From the NCBI GenBank assembly GCA_965644295.1, contig CBFFRP010000390.1, positions 1-22,193 of the forward strand: a stretch of DNA of 22,193 nt, written 5' to 3'. A program made the position numbers and the translations under genes. Positions 1-9,500 of the stretch are shown piece by piece. This DNA is from Paraphysomonas bandaiensis. Lineage: Eukaryota > Chrysophyceae. Under the pieces are notes generated by a model. That model did not search any database, was not told the DNA's origin, and worked only from the letters and a program-made list of their open reading frames with translations. Numbering within the stretch: the stretch's first letter is position 1; each line of letters begins with the position of its first letter.

Positions 1-1273
1 CTTCATCTAAATTTGCATAACAAAATGCAGAACTGACATCAAGCTGGTGTACATGCATATGGAACATAAAAGCAATTGCAATCACGAGCCTGATAGTTAT
101 CCCTTTGACAACCGGTGCAAATGTAGATGGCTCCTCCTCAGTTTTCTCCTGAAGATTTCCTAGTGCGACTAGTCGAGCTTTATACTTCTGTATGTTGCCT
201 AGTATGTCACGCTTGAGTTTGTGAACATACTTACATCTGATTAATTTGACCCCAGATGGTCGACGTACTATCTTCAAAACGCCTCTTCGTAAAAGAGCTT
301 TCTTCTCTATTCGTCTGGCTGTTCTCCATTCTTCCGCTTGAGGGGACCTCTCCGCCTCTAGAAAACTGTTCGGTTCATGGACGTGTTCATTCTCAGTACT
401 CTCCTCTGAATCCATGACATTTACATCGGCATCCATTACCTCTATCATGTTAATTTCTCCTAACACTGAAGCATTAGCTAGCCTCCTCCGTAAACGCTTA
501 CGTTTCTCTGCATCCCTTTTAGATACTCTCTGTAGGGTATTAGTACTGTTAGAATTTATAGTATCAGTATATTCAGGTACTCCCTGTTTTACTGCTCGAT
601 CAGGTTCTCCCTGAGCTGCATCTGCATCAAGTACTCCTTGAGTCATATCTTCATCAGGTGCTCCCTGAATAATACCATGGTTAACTAGCTGCTCCTGATG
701 GCTCTCAGGTGCTGGGATAGTGGACGTACTCCGTCCATCAGTGGTACTAGAAGCGTCCCTCGTTCCCGTATATCCCGTGTATCCAGGCGTATTCCTTGTC
801 ATTACCTGAACATCTTCTATATGTATGGGTACCTTCTGCTCAATGTGGGTTCTCCCCGCAGTTACAAGTGACCGATAACCAACAATGACACCCTTTCTTT
901 CTACCACTCTGGTGGTCTTGTACAACAGCCCGTCTTCATCGTCTATGTGAAAAGTCTTCACGAGATGCTGATAATCATTCACCGTCTTTGGTCTAGGTGC
1001 TGTTCGTACTCGAAGAGCGTCGATTTCTGCGTAATATTCTTCGGTGCGGGAAGGTATACTCTCATCTGTGAGTATGTGTACACACGTAATTACCTTATCG
1101 GTTGCTGGGAGATACACCTGGTATCCAACTTTATCTTCCGAATATCCCACTAGGTATCCAATCTTTGATTTATCGTCCCAGTCCTTTCGCCTGTCCGCCT
1201 TAGGTGTCAATATATAAGTTTTGCACCCCCATACTCTAAAATATTTCAAACTGGGTGGCTGACCCGTGACATA
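1..1273 (-). mobile_element. Ty1/copia retrotransposon pol fragment (integrase C-terminus to reverse transcriptase)
   Basis: One continuous minus-strand frame runs from 1273 to the left window edge, with no stop inside. It opens with the copia integrase C-terminal signature (TGQPPSLKYFRVWGC, then a GYSEDKVGYQVYLP segment). A hydrophilic linker follows, and then the start of the copia reverse transcriptase: RRPSGVKLIRCKYVHKLKRD, GNIQKYKARLVALG, FAPVVKGITIRL and QLDVSSAFCYANL. The protein would copy element RNA into DNA and integrate it. The frame is closed at its 5' end by TAG at 1274-1276. No gag, protease or integrase core can be read to the right of that point, so the copy is 5'-truncated. 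The 3' part of pol lies outside the window. The long clean frame suggests a fairly recent insertion compared with the decayed copia gag at the other end of the window. Confidence 0.92.
574..681 (-). repeat. 27-bp (9-residue) tandem repeat, four copies, inside the copia linker
   Basis: Near-identical cores (caggtactcc, caggttctcc, caagtactcc, caggtgctcc) start at 574, 601, 628 and 655, an exact 27-base period. On the minus strand they encode four 9-residue units, each starting QG and rich in Pro and Asp (QGAPDEDMT, QGVLDADAA, QGEPDRAVK, QGVPEYTDT). The repeat keeps the frame, as expected for slippage or unequal-exchange growth in a flexible acidic spacer between integrase and reverse transcriptase. 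Confidence 0.8.
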
Positions 1274-2513
1274 CTATGTGCATTTACAGGCCACTGGTTG
1301 AATATAGAGCCATGTACACATATATACCATATATTAGGGTAAGGATACAACATATATATATATTCTGTAGAAGGGTCACAACCTATACATATATGTGTGG
1401 GTGAAAGAGAGAAACTAGGTTAGTATGTACGCATATATATATGTATACATCCAAACTGTAATAATAATAACTCTTCAAAAGAATTATATATCACAGCCCA
1501 GCATATAGAATAGAAGATAGTGCTGATGACTATAAACCTGCTTTAAACCTGCACAGGTTTACACTCATAGGGGCACTTGAAGATGCAATAATTGATAAGT
1601 TTGAGTAATTGCCTCAGCAACTCATATATTAAAATTGATGGTGCAGTAGAGGTCAAAAGCGTGATATCCTAGATATGATTTCTAAAGCGTTTTCTGATAC
1701 AACGGGACTTATTGCAGACATGAGGACGACTACTATTCAGAACATTTATTCAAAGCAGGATGCGCATATTACCTGAAAACTATGTGGGATCTCTATGGTG
1801 TTCTGGTGACCCGAGTAGACACATACGGCTACTGAGCTTGTAGATCAGGCCGTGCGGTATGACGCAGCCTCGTTTTAACAACTCAGCTGTGACCTCACAG
1901 CTTGGTTTGGTAACCAAGACTATGGCTCGTGATAACACTTACTACTATCACTATGCAGGTGTCAAGAAAATGAGACCAAAGTGATATATTATTAGTAAAC
2001 TTTTGTTTCAATCAACTATACTCGAGTGACTGACACCTGCGAAGAATCAGCACGCAAACACCACCTCTAGTGATATCAGGTCGATAGTACCCAGTAAGGT
2101 TAACATAAACAGACAGACACAGAAAGTATGAAAACGTCAGTAGAGCTGCACTCATGTCACACTGTGTTGCAACACACAACCACAAAACGCAGGCTGTGTC
2201 ATACACACCTCCCAAAAAAAATTCAGGCCTGGTACAGTTTTTTCATTCAAGAGTCCAAGAAATTTTTGGCCAAAAATATTTTTCATCAAGTCCGCAATAT
2301 TCTGGACGTGGCCCAGTATTTTCTAGACCAGGCCGAATCTAGGGCCAGGTACCATGTCGGAAATGGCGCTGGAGACATACATGCTATATATCTACTCCAT
2401 AGTTCACCACAAATATACATACATAGGAGGTTTTCAAAACCTACACAAAAATGGGGGGGTGAGGTTTTGAAGGACCACCCCGATGGTCCTTCAAAATCTC
2501 GGGTCCAAAATCT
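1274..2513. other. Non-coding, AT-rich and hairpin-rich stretch
   Basis: No supportable gene. The stretch 1310-1450 has alternating TA/CA runs. A perfect 16-base palindrome built on TTTTTGGCCAAAAA lies near 2262-2277, and GGCCTGGT near 2226 pairs with ACCAGGCC near 2329-2336. From about 2425 there are two further inverted repeats. A 132-codon open frame at 2128-2526 has no recognisable motif, and its composition follows the hairpins, so it is not called. Confidence 0.5.
2460..2502. repeat. Strong hairpin with perfect 13-bp arms
   Basis: The arm TTTTGAAGGACCA is followed by a six-base loop (ccccga) and then its exact complement TGGTCCTTCAAAA. Outer GAG and CTC extend the pairing imperfectly. 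A smaller perfect inverted repeat, AGGTTTT-c-AAAACCT, lies about 30 bases upstream. It could be the tip of a foldback element or an RNA 3'-end structure; the sequence does not decide. Confidence 0.75.
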
Positions 2514-2759
2514 ATGGTCTGGTTGAATTTTCTCTTTGCTAACTGGAAGCTTACTGGAGGGCGGTCAATGGAGATTGCTAATGCAGAATACCGTTATGAC
2601 ATGTTTCGTGATGCGGGTATGTTTCATGGCTGGGATGAATGTAGACTTATCAGTAACAATTTAGACTGCCCTATAGATGAGGAGATGTTGTGTACGTATT
2701 ACAATGCCAAAATATCTTTAGAAAGAGCAGCTGCTGCTTCTGAAAACACATATCTATAA
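2514..2759 (+). CDS. Small unrecognised protein, 81 residues (weak call)
   Basis: The open frame has protein-like composition from the internal ATG at 2569 onward (acidic and aromatic residues, MFHGWDECRL, CPIDEEMLCTYYNAK) and ends ERAAAASENTYL before TAA. I recognise no family. Its last 14 codons and flanking bases recur at 3220-3273, where the frame still ends in AAAAS-NTYL plus TAA but has a stop just upstream. That pattern fits a partial duplication of this gene's 3' end. The frame could also be the 3' part of a longer gene whose upstream exons are lost. Function unknown. Confidence 0.3.
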   Translation: MVWLNFLFANWKLTGGRSMEIANAEYRYDMFRDAGMFHGWDECRLISNNLDCPIDEEMLCTYYNAKISLERAAAASENTYL

Positions 2760-2768
2760 TTGTGGTAT
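2715..2768 (+). repeat. 54-bp direct repeat, copy 1
   Basis: Runs from tctttagaaagagcagc to attgtggtat and matches 3220-3273 at 52 of 54 positions. It covers the 3' end of the small plus-strand ORF. On the minus strand it ends in a splice-acceptor-like ctaaag. Confidence 0.9.
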
Positions 2769-2779
2769 TTAACGTGTGT

Positions 2780-3219
2780 TTAACTGAAGCAGTTCCTTAG
2801 CATTTGTAAATTCGGCAACGGTTGGATCGAAATTTTCCACTTCTCTATAGAGGCTTCGTAACCTAACCTCTCTTCGCTGAAAATACTCTTGTCAACATCT
2901 TCTTTTATACAGTTCCCGATTGACATAAGCTTCTCTCCAATGCTTACTCTCCATCCGGAAACGCCATCAGTTTGTTCCAGAAATGAGGGAGTGTCTCCAC
3001 TATTCGGTGCGCCAGCCCCTAATTTTGTCCAATATTCGGTAGCTTCTGGAGCTTCTAACAGCCATGCCAGTAAGGCAATCTTATTCGACAGAGTGTCACA
3101 TCATGATCACGGTCGCGATCCCTGATCATTTCAGTAAATGGGGTGAGCACGGCAAACTGTAGTGTCTTGTTCCCAACAGCAATAAACAATCCTATTGTTG
3201 TTGTCTTCCCTGTTGAATT
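2780..3219 (-). pseudogene. P-loop NTPase remnant with one frameshift
   Basis: Reading minus from about 3219, the frame gives a Walker A-like P-loop, NSTGKTTTIGLF, and continues through LQFAVLTPFTEMIRDRDRDH to about 3091. There the frame breaks, two bases off. The next frame carries on plausibly with SNKIALLAWLLEAPEATEYW and stays open to a TAA at 2780-2782, giving about 145 residues in all. The NSTGKT core suggests nucleotide binding, but I cannot assign a family. No start codon is present. A minus-strand acceptor-like ctaaag sits immediately upstream, so this may be one exon of a longer gene. One indel disables it unless the break is an undetected splice. Confidence 0.45.
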
Positions 3220-3273
3220 TCTTTAGAAATAGCAGCTGCTGCTTCTGACAACACATATCTATAATTGTGGTAT
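3220..3273 (+). repeat. 54-bp direct repeat, copy 2
   Basis: Second copy of 2715-2768, differing at two positions (aga to ata, and gaa to gac in the plus frame). The pair brackets the P-loop remnant, with starts 505 bases apart. Confidence 0.9.
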
Positions 3274-3333
3274 AAGGTATGACTTACGTACTGTAGTGAC
3301 AATGACTTTACCACTCTTCCTTGGTATACTTAA

Positions 3334-3804
3334 TTAAGAATGGTATATATCACTCTCAGCACCATCACTCTTAATACTATCGCTCTCAGCAACATCACTC
3401 TCACTTGCAGGCTCAACTTCCTCAACACTATCTGCAAGCTCTACCGAACGAGGTGGGTGCACAACCAACGCAGATTCCGTCGTGGACGCTGTTTTCTTCT
3501 TTGTGGAAGAATTGTTCTTAGGAGCAGACCTTTCACTGGGAGCAGCCTTCTTGGGAACAGCTGCCCTACTTGCACGTGGTTTACGAGTTGTCACGACAAA
3601 GTGGGCGGCAGCAGGAGGCTTTCCCTCCACCAAAATACCATACTTATCTTTAACAAGGACGCGCGGGGGAACCTCTTTGCTCTTTTGGCTTGGCTTTTGC
3701 TTTCCGGAATGAATAATGCTATCGGTCGTTTCAACTTCTCTCATCGGAGGCAAATCATTTCCATCAATTTGTATACACGATGGTCGTACCTCATCACCTG
3801 GCAT
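3334..3804 (-). CDS. Charged tail ORF overlapping the DUF7869-type ORF in the +1 frame
   Basis: 156 residues starting MPGDEVRPSCIQ. The central part is Lys/Arg/Pro/Ala-rich (TTRKPRASRAAVPKKAAP, STKKKTAST) and could act in DNA binding or nuclear targeting. The C-terminus is Ser/Asp/Glu-rich (SESDVAESDSIKSDGAESD). No domain is recognised. Its ATG (3804-3802) overlaps the TGA (3796-3794) of the upstream ORF by 11 bases, in the +1 frame. It may be the C-terminal tail of the same protein, joined by a +1 frameshift or split by a one-base mutation, or a separate small gene. A basic-then-acidic disordered tail suits a nuclear DNA-handling protein, which favours the first reading. Confidence 0.5.
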   Translation of the reverse strand: MPGDEVRPSCIQIDGNDLPPMREVETTDSIIHSGKQKPSQKSKEVPPRVLVKDKYGILVEGKPPAAAHFVVTTRKPRASRAAVPKKAAPSERSAPKNNSSTKKKTASTTESALVVHPPRSVELADSVEEVEPASESDVAESDSIKSDGAESDIYHS

Positions 3805-5356
3805 CCGGATTTACATCAGTGTAGAAGAGCTCGTTGTTCTGGAATGGAATGTATAATGGATGAGACTTGATGTAGTCATCAGCGTTATCAGTCTGAGGGG
3901 AGGTCTGATCCATCCATGTCCTCCACGCCTCACACACAGTCGGATTCTTATGCTCATAAGAGCGAATCATCTTCTCACAACAATCAACTGTTAACTTCCT
4001 ACTCCCTGGAATGAACGACTCCACTGTAATGCTACGTTCGCCATCTGGGAGAGACTTGAGAACATGGTAGGGGTTCTCGCCTGGCTTGGGGCTGGTGTGG
4101 ACATGTACAAGCTGAGGAATCAAATTCGTTATAGATTCCTGTGCAGGATCATCAATAACTTCTATTACCGAATCACGTGTATACGCTCTGGTGGTCATTT
4201 TCACGCAGTACGGATATTCATCGCTCCTTGGAACCCGTTCGAATGTGACCTCCAACTGAGTCCACTCCTCCTTTGCAAAGCGACCGAACTCCTCATCAAT
4301 GAACCCTCCAAACCATCTGTTATAATCCGGAGTGGCAAACAGGTCTATCACTTCTAAATCCTCAATCTTTCTTAAAGCCTGTTTAATTTTTGATACGAAT
4401 TCGTTGGGAGAAAGGCAATATTTGTCCTTCAGTAAATTCCAAATCAATGCGAAGAGTGCATCAATGTCTTCGTGGGTATGGCCAGGGAGTAGCCTCGTGA
4501 TAATAACTTTTTTGCACAACCCTCGCGCTATAATGAGGTAGCTCATCAAAAGGTATAGAACATTGGCATTTTCTGACCCCCCATCTATTTGCTGGAAAAC
4601 AACTGGAGGTAACTTTCGATCGTTATTCAAGTATATTTCTTCGAGACTGAGCAACCAAGTATGCACGCAGTAGTTCCCGGTTATTCTTACATTTGAAAAT
4701 GAGCGATATACCCTCATATTACGACCATGCAGCAGAACTCCCTGCAAATGCTGCTTCAAATGCTTGGGTGGGGGCTTGTTATTCCCAAACCAAGGCAATA
4801 GGCACCTGTTCTGCTGCATCCCATCAGTAATTCCGGAAAGGTATACCCAGGACTCAATCAGTGCCAGATTTCTTCGGGAATAATATGTCCTCCGCTCACC
4901 CATAAAAGTAATTCGATGCAAATGAAACAACTGTGTAACTTCCCTTCTACCGCGAGCATCATGAAACTTGCGCCTCAGCTCAGATAGGGCCGAACAGAGA
5001 TTACATTTACCGCAGCAGTGTTTAAACTTCCTGATCTTGACGTGTGAAAATACTAATTTCCAGAGATCATAGAATGTACGCTTCCCGAGCGGCTCAGTAA
5101 GTTCTGTGTACAACCTCATGTCCGACACATACTCGTCATACACGGAACCCTTGGCTACAGGCTCCAAATGAATCTCCTCACCCTGACATGGAGGACTGTC
5201 GCCCACAAGGTTGAAGTAGTATTCCATCCAGCCGCATGCTACAAGTGATTGTTGCCCATTTGGCAAATGTAGAGATCCTACCATAGTGGTCCGTAAATTT
5301 TTTAATATACGCGCACAGCGGAGACCTACTGCAGTCCCACCTTCCTCTTCCGCCAT
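3794..5356 (-). CDS. DUF7869-type, DDE/RNase-H-like mobile-element protein
   Basis: 520 residues from the first ATG at 5356; the open frame extends upstream to 5392 without another ATG. A Cys-rich putative zinc site, CCGKCNLC (about residues 114-121), precedes the catalytic-like region. That region has GITDGMQQNR (Asp near 178), FQQIDGGSENANVLYLL (Asp near 258) and LPGHTHEDIDALFALIW (about 290-307). The spacing Asp-Asp-GHTHEDID is typical of DUF7869 proteins, which I take to be transposase/integrase-derived RNase-H-fold domains; the family name is from memory. The N-terminus is low in motifs. The C-terminal 130 residues are charged and end at TGA within an overlapping second ORF. It lies among other mobile-element debris. 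I found no terminal repeats that define an element, so host domestication cannot be excluded. Confidence 0.7.
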   Translation of the reverse strand: MAEEEGGTAVGLRCARILKNLRTTMVGSLHLPNGQQSLVACGWMEYYFNLVGDSPPCQGEEIHLEPVAKGSVYDEYVSDMRLYTELTEPLGKRTFYDLWKLVFSHVKIRKFKHCCGKCNLCSALSELRRKFHDARGRREVTQLFHLHRITFMGERRTYYSRRNLALIESWVYLSGITDGMQQNRCLLPWFGNNKPPPKHLKQHLQGVLLHGRNMRVYRSFSNVRITGNYCVHTWLLSLEEIYLNNDRKLPPVVFQQIDGGSENANVLYLLMSYLIIARGLCKKVIITRLLPGHTHEDIDALFALIWNLLKDKYCLSPNEFVSKIKQALRKIEDLEVIDLFATPDYNRWFGGFIDEEFGRFAKEEWTQLEVTFERVPRSDEYPYCVKMTTRAYTRDSVIEVIDDPAQESITNLIPQLVHVHTSPKPGENPYHVLKSLPDGERSITVESFIPGSRKLTVDCCEKMIRSYEHKNPTVCEAWRTWMDQTSPQTDNADDYIKSHPLYIPFQNNELFYTDVNPDAR

Positions 5357-5620
5357 CCCTGCCACAGCAGAGATGCCACGACGACGCCAACTCCGTCAGC
5401 TACTCCTCTATCCAAGGCCCACCTCGCAGCAAAAAACACGCTGCCGGAGCCCCAACATACCCCCTCGTCCATGTATCTGAGGTTAAGAACACTTGACTTA
5501 CTGATACAGAATCCTTCTCCACAGAGTCCCGAGGAGCCCTGTCCTAAGGAGCGTCCTTCTGACTGAACGTTCTGTCCCTAAACTATTCGAGAGCCTCTCC
5601 CTCACACAAAAGAAAGGAAG

Positions 5621-5805
5621 TGGTTGCACCTTGGCGCTTGAGGCGACGCACAAGCAGCTTCTGTAGCGTTAAATAGTAGGATATGAGAAATTGTGCTAGT
5701 TAGTTACTGGTAGAGGTTGATCTTGCTTGACTAGTCTTCATCTAACTAGTTATCTGGTTTCGATTTTTGACACCTACTGCTGATAATAAGACTTTCATAC
5801 AATAT
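5621..5805 (+). repeat. Dispersed repeat, copy A
   Basis: Matches 15030-15207 in the same orientation, 9.4 kb away. The first 45 bases are almost identical (gcaccttgg-gcttg-ggcgacgcacaagcagcttctgta). The rest diverges, but landmarks stay in order: aaatagtagga, ggtagaggt, ctaactagt, then tgctaaataataagacttt-like DNA and aatat at the end. No coding potential. It could be a short non-autonomous element or a solo terminal repeat; no tRNA-type A/B boxes are visible, which argues against a tRNA-derived SINE. Confidence 0.75.
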
Positions 5806-6036
5806 TCTTTGCCAACGATCTTTGACATGTTACATTACTCTTGCGTACTGAGGGTTAAAGTGTATACTGACCTCTATACTGAAAATTACTTACAATTATG
5901 ATTATTATTAAAATGATTACGTGACTTTGCACATACATCCAAACTTCTACGCTATGCTTTATAATTGGCAACAGTTACTAATTATTATTATTATCACTTT
6001 AATTTAGAATAAATATAATTAAAACCAATTAGTTTA

Positions 6037-6055
6037 ATTGGCAATGATTGCCAAT
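6037..6055. repeat. Small perfect hairpin in AT-rich spacer
   Basis: ATTGGCAA, loop tga, TTGCCAAT: perfect 8-base arms. It lies about 480 bases past the hydrolase stop codon. Possibly a 3'-end structure; no direct evidence of function. Confidence 0.6.
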
Positions 6056-6530
6056 AAATTGAAAACCAAATAATTGTTATGCAAGCCTGTCACATTCGCC
6101 AATTCCGTCCATATCTGTTAACTATTAGTATATGCCTCTATATGTTTAAAATTATGATTATATATCGTTAACAGAACTCTCCTCTAAGCTAAAGTTGGAG
6201 GCCAAAAATAAAAGTCAAACTTCCGCAGTGCATGTTTGTCTATGAACTTCAGCTTAAATCCAAGCCAAAAAAAGAAGCAAAATTTGAAAGCAAAAATGAT
6301 TTCTGGTTAATTGATACGCAGCCCTGTTGAGTACGGATAAGCCTTTCTATTTGACAGTTTTATACGTTTTGGTAGGCTCGTACATAAGACTAAGACTACA
6401 AAAACACCACACACGTACGCATTGCAAATTACGAAATCAAATAGCTATTTGAGCCAGCAAGGCATAACAAGCCAAATTTCAAAGCTATATCATATGGTGA
6501 CAAATCTACTCAGGTAGAATCTCAAAATCT

Positions 6531-9500
6531 TTACACACAGTCCATTTTTTCAATGTCGTGGTCACATTTCGCTTTTATATCCATTAATTGATTTGCCAAT
6601 AGATTCAGTTCGTCTCTGTGCGGCCACCCGTTATGGCCACAATGGACAGATATTAACTGTCCAAGCTTTAGCCTAGCTCTACATCGTGCATTCTTCATTG
6701 TTTCTGTCGTATCCTCCAATAAAAGGTGCGATACACCGTCTAGATGAAGACCGCGGATATCACCAGAGGCAATTTGCTGCTGCTGAATCAGCATCACCTC
6801 CATGGCCTCAGCAATGAACAGCATGCACGCATCCACAGGAGGATCATAAAGAGATGGAATTGTAGGTGATTCACTTCCCGGTGGCTGCTGATGGGAGTCC
6901 CTTAGTTGTGCTATCAGCACCTTCATGTCTTGCACTGCTCTTTCGACAGATGTACGGCTGGAAGGAAGACATGTGTCGAACGATGCCACCCTAGCATCCG
7001 ACGATCCAGTATTGCCCCCCCATATCACATAGCATGCTACCCAAGCGCGAATACCGTCTAGCCCATGAGATACAGATTGCCCCAAAAGTTCACCACAGCA
7101 CCCGTCGGCTCTAGACAACGCCAGCCAGAACTTCTCCACCATCGACATACTTGAATCAGTAATACTTTTGGAGCAATGGACTTCCATTTGGACCCATTTA
7201 TTATGTGGGTACACGGAACGATCTTGCCCGGATAGTGGCTCATTGTTACTTGGCCTAGGAGCCTCTATCATTGTCGTCACACTACTTTCCATTTCCTGTG
7301 CCTCTGGAAAAGTGGAACCTGCGATATCAGTGGTGGGATGAAAGTATACCCCCTCATCATCACTATCATCGCCTGAACCATTAATTTCCAATGAGGTAGT
7401 CACAGAAGTGTTTGTTCTCGCAATGTCGCTTGAGCGGGATATCTCCTCAGCCGAGGCTCGACGTGAGATATTTACACAGCAGGCAGCAAAATGTTCCACA
7501 AACTCTTCCGTAATGCGCATGTCGGTCAATTCCAATACTCCACATGATGAAGCCTGTGTGGATGCAGAAACTTCCTCAGATATTTCATCATTGCCGAGAG
7601 AGCCGCCTGAAGTACCTCCAGTTGTGACCCCGTTCTCATGATCACTCCATCCTACGTTCGATGACAATTTATAATCCCCCTTTCGTTGCATTAAACAACG
7701 TTCTACTAAACGACAGATATGACTTCGTCCTTCAGGAATCGTGACTGGAAGACCAAGTGCACTAGCCACGCGGTACTCACGACAATGGACCGGTACCCTT
7801 CCAGAGCCATCACCAAGCAACACTCGACAGGCAATTCCCACTTTCAGAGAAGATGCATGATAGATTATCTCATCATCTGGGTCCTACCAACAGACTATAT
7901 TACTTTGGGCTAGATACAAGTGCATAAAATACATCAAAATCACATAATATGCACAACCCATGCGCAGTTTTCGAAACAACGAGCCATCATAGAAATACCC
8001 GTATCCTATGAAGAACAATAATGCCACAACATATCTTTAACACACCTGGATCACAATCTTGGGACAACTCGCATGCAAATAGTTATCTAGCACATCAGTG
8101 TCCCATCGACCAAGTAATTTTAGGCCGTTACCAGCCCAATTCCCCAGCATTCGGCTAGCAACAGCCTCCAAGCGGACAAAAGTGCGGTCGCATACAAGCG
8201 CTGAAACTAATCAACAGCATTATTACATCACAACGAGTTTACATATTTCACTGCACAGGTCCCGTCTGCATCTACATCTGATACAAAAGTGTACAGGGAT
8301 GCTTCATAGTGCCTAACAATACCTGCAGCTCCATAGTGCCTAGCAATATGACAAGCCACCATACCGCCAATACTTTCGCCATGCAGATACAGGTAATTCA
8401 CTTTCATAGTCTCCTTCAGGTGTTGTGCTACAGCTAGTCCATCATCTTTTACTCTGGAAGGATCAGGTACCCCTGAGCTATCTCCATACCCTCTATAGTT
8501 GAATACGCACACGTTCATATCTGACACAATGTAAAACATTGTTGATAAGTCAACTACACACATTCACAGCTAGTAGAATATTGACAAGACAGGAATGTGT
8601 ACAAACAAAAATAACAAATAGAGATCAAATACGAATAATGACAAAGTTCACCTAATTTCTGAAGATAAAACCACAACCACGAAGAATTTGGAGAGGACAT
8701 TGCGAAGCACTCATAGAATCCTGCATTAGGGGGACAGAATAGAACAGTCGCCGAATTCGAAAAGGCCGTACAAGTAGTTCGTGACTGCGCACATATAAAT
8801 ATCCCATCGATGATATTTCCTTGGGACCCATTTATGCGCAGCCGATGTACCCGAGATGACAAATCAGAACAATCTTTCTCATTCAGTGTTGACGCAGGCG
8901 GGGTGAAGGAAAAGTGAATCTGTCTTCGCATCATTGGAAACGACATTTTCTCTATTCCCTGTGGCCCCAAAAACCAGTCAGAAACCGCGGACTGGATGGA
9001 CGCCAAATAACTCGGAGTGTTATTAGAACTAGCAACGTCAGCCATTGCATAGCCCGTTGATTGTTTAAGCATCTCTGACGCACTGGACAAGAAAGAAATG
9101 AACGAATATTGAAATTATCAAGCCATCACAATGTTTTGTCACAGCACAGCACCAATGATTGAAGCTCACTAGCGGTGTGTACCTGCGAACACTACCCCCA
9201 AAAGACATGCATTGCATACATAGGTCCACCAGCTCCTTCTGAGACACCTCCAGTAGCCTTCCAAGCCCAGTTCTAGAAGTCGCCACCGGAGACAACATAG
9301 CTAAAAGCTCACTGACGGAATGAAAAAGTGAAGACCCTGAATTATGGAGGTCTTTAAACAAAAGTGAATCTTCAACAGACACGCCATTCCCGCCCTTATT
9401 TCATATATATCACTAGAAAATAAGTTCACTGCAATACGCACCTTCTCGGCCATTACTTGTGCAAAATTTACCCCCTCGTCTAAGATAGCTAGTATGCACG

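Larger units (their letters stand above)
5357..6530. other. Spacer between the DUF7869-type ORF and the hydrolase gene
   Basis: No gene supported. A minus-strand ATG at about 5475 opens a short frame running into the transposase-like ORF region but out of phase with it. It could be a 5' exon or chance. The spacer holds copy A of the dispersed repeat, then strongly AT-rich DNA (about 5870-6330) with one good hairpin. Confidence 0.5.

Noticed and set aside
2128-2526. 132-codon plus-strand open frame
   Set aside because: No motif, odd composition, and it overlies the inverted-repeat cluster.
3340-3870. 176-codon plus-strand frame opposite the charged tail ORF
   Set aside because: It is the antisense shadow of the minus-strand coding frames; its Thr/Leu-rich repeats mirror the Ser/Asp-rich tail.
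8046-8200. GRWDTDVLDNYLH looked like the C-terminal motif of a tyrosine recombinase
   Set aside because: When spliced to its neighbours in phase, the exon sits between the hydrolase nucleophile elbow and the DPDDEII acid loop, so it is part of the hydrolase.
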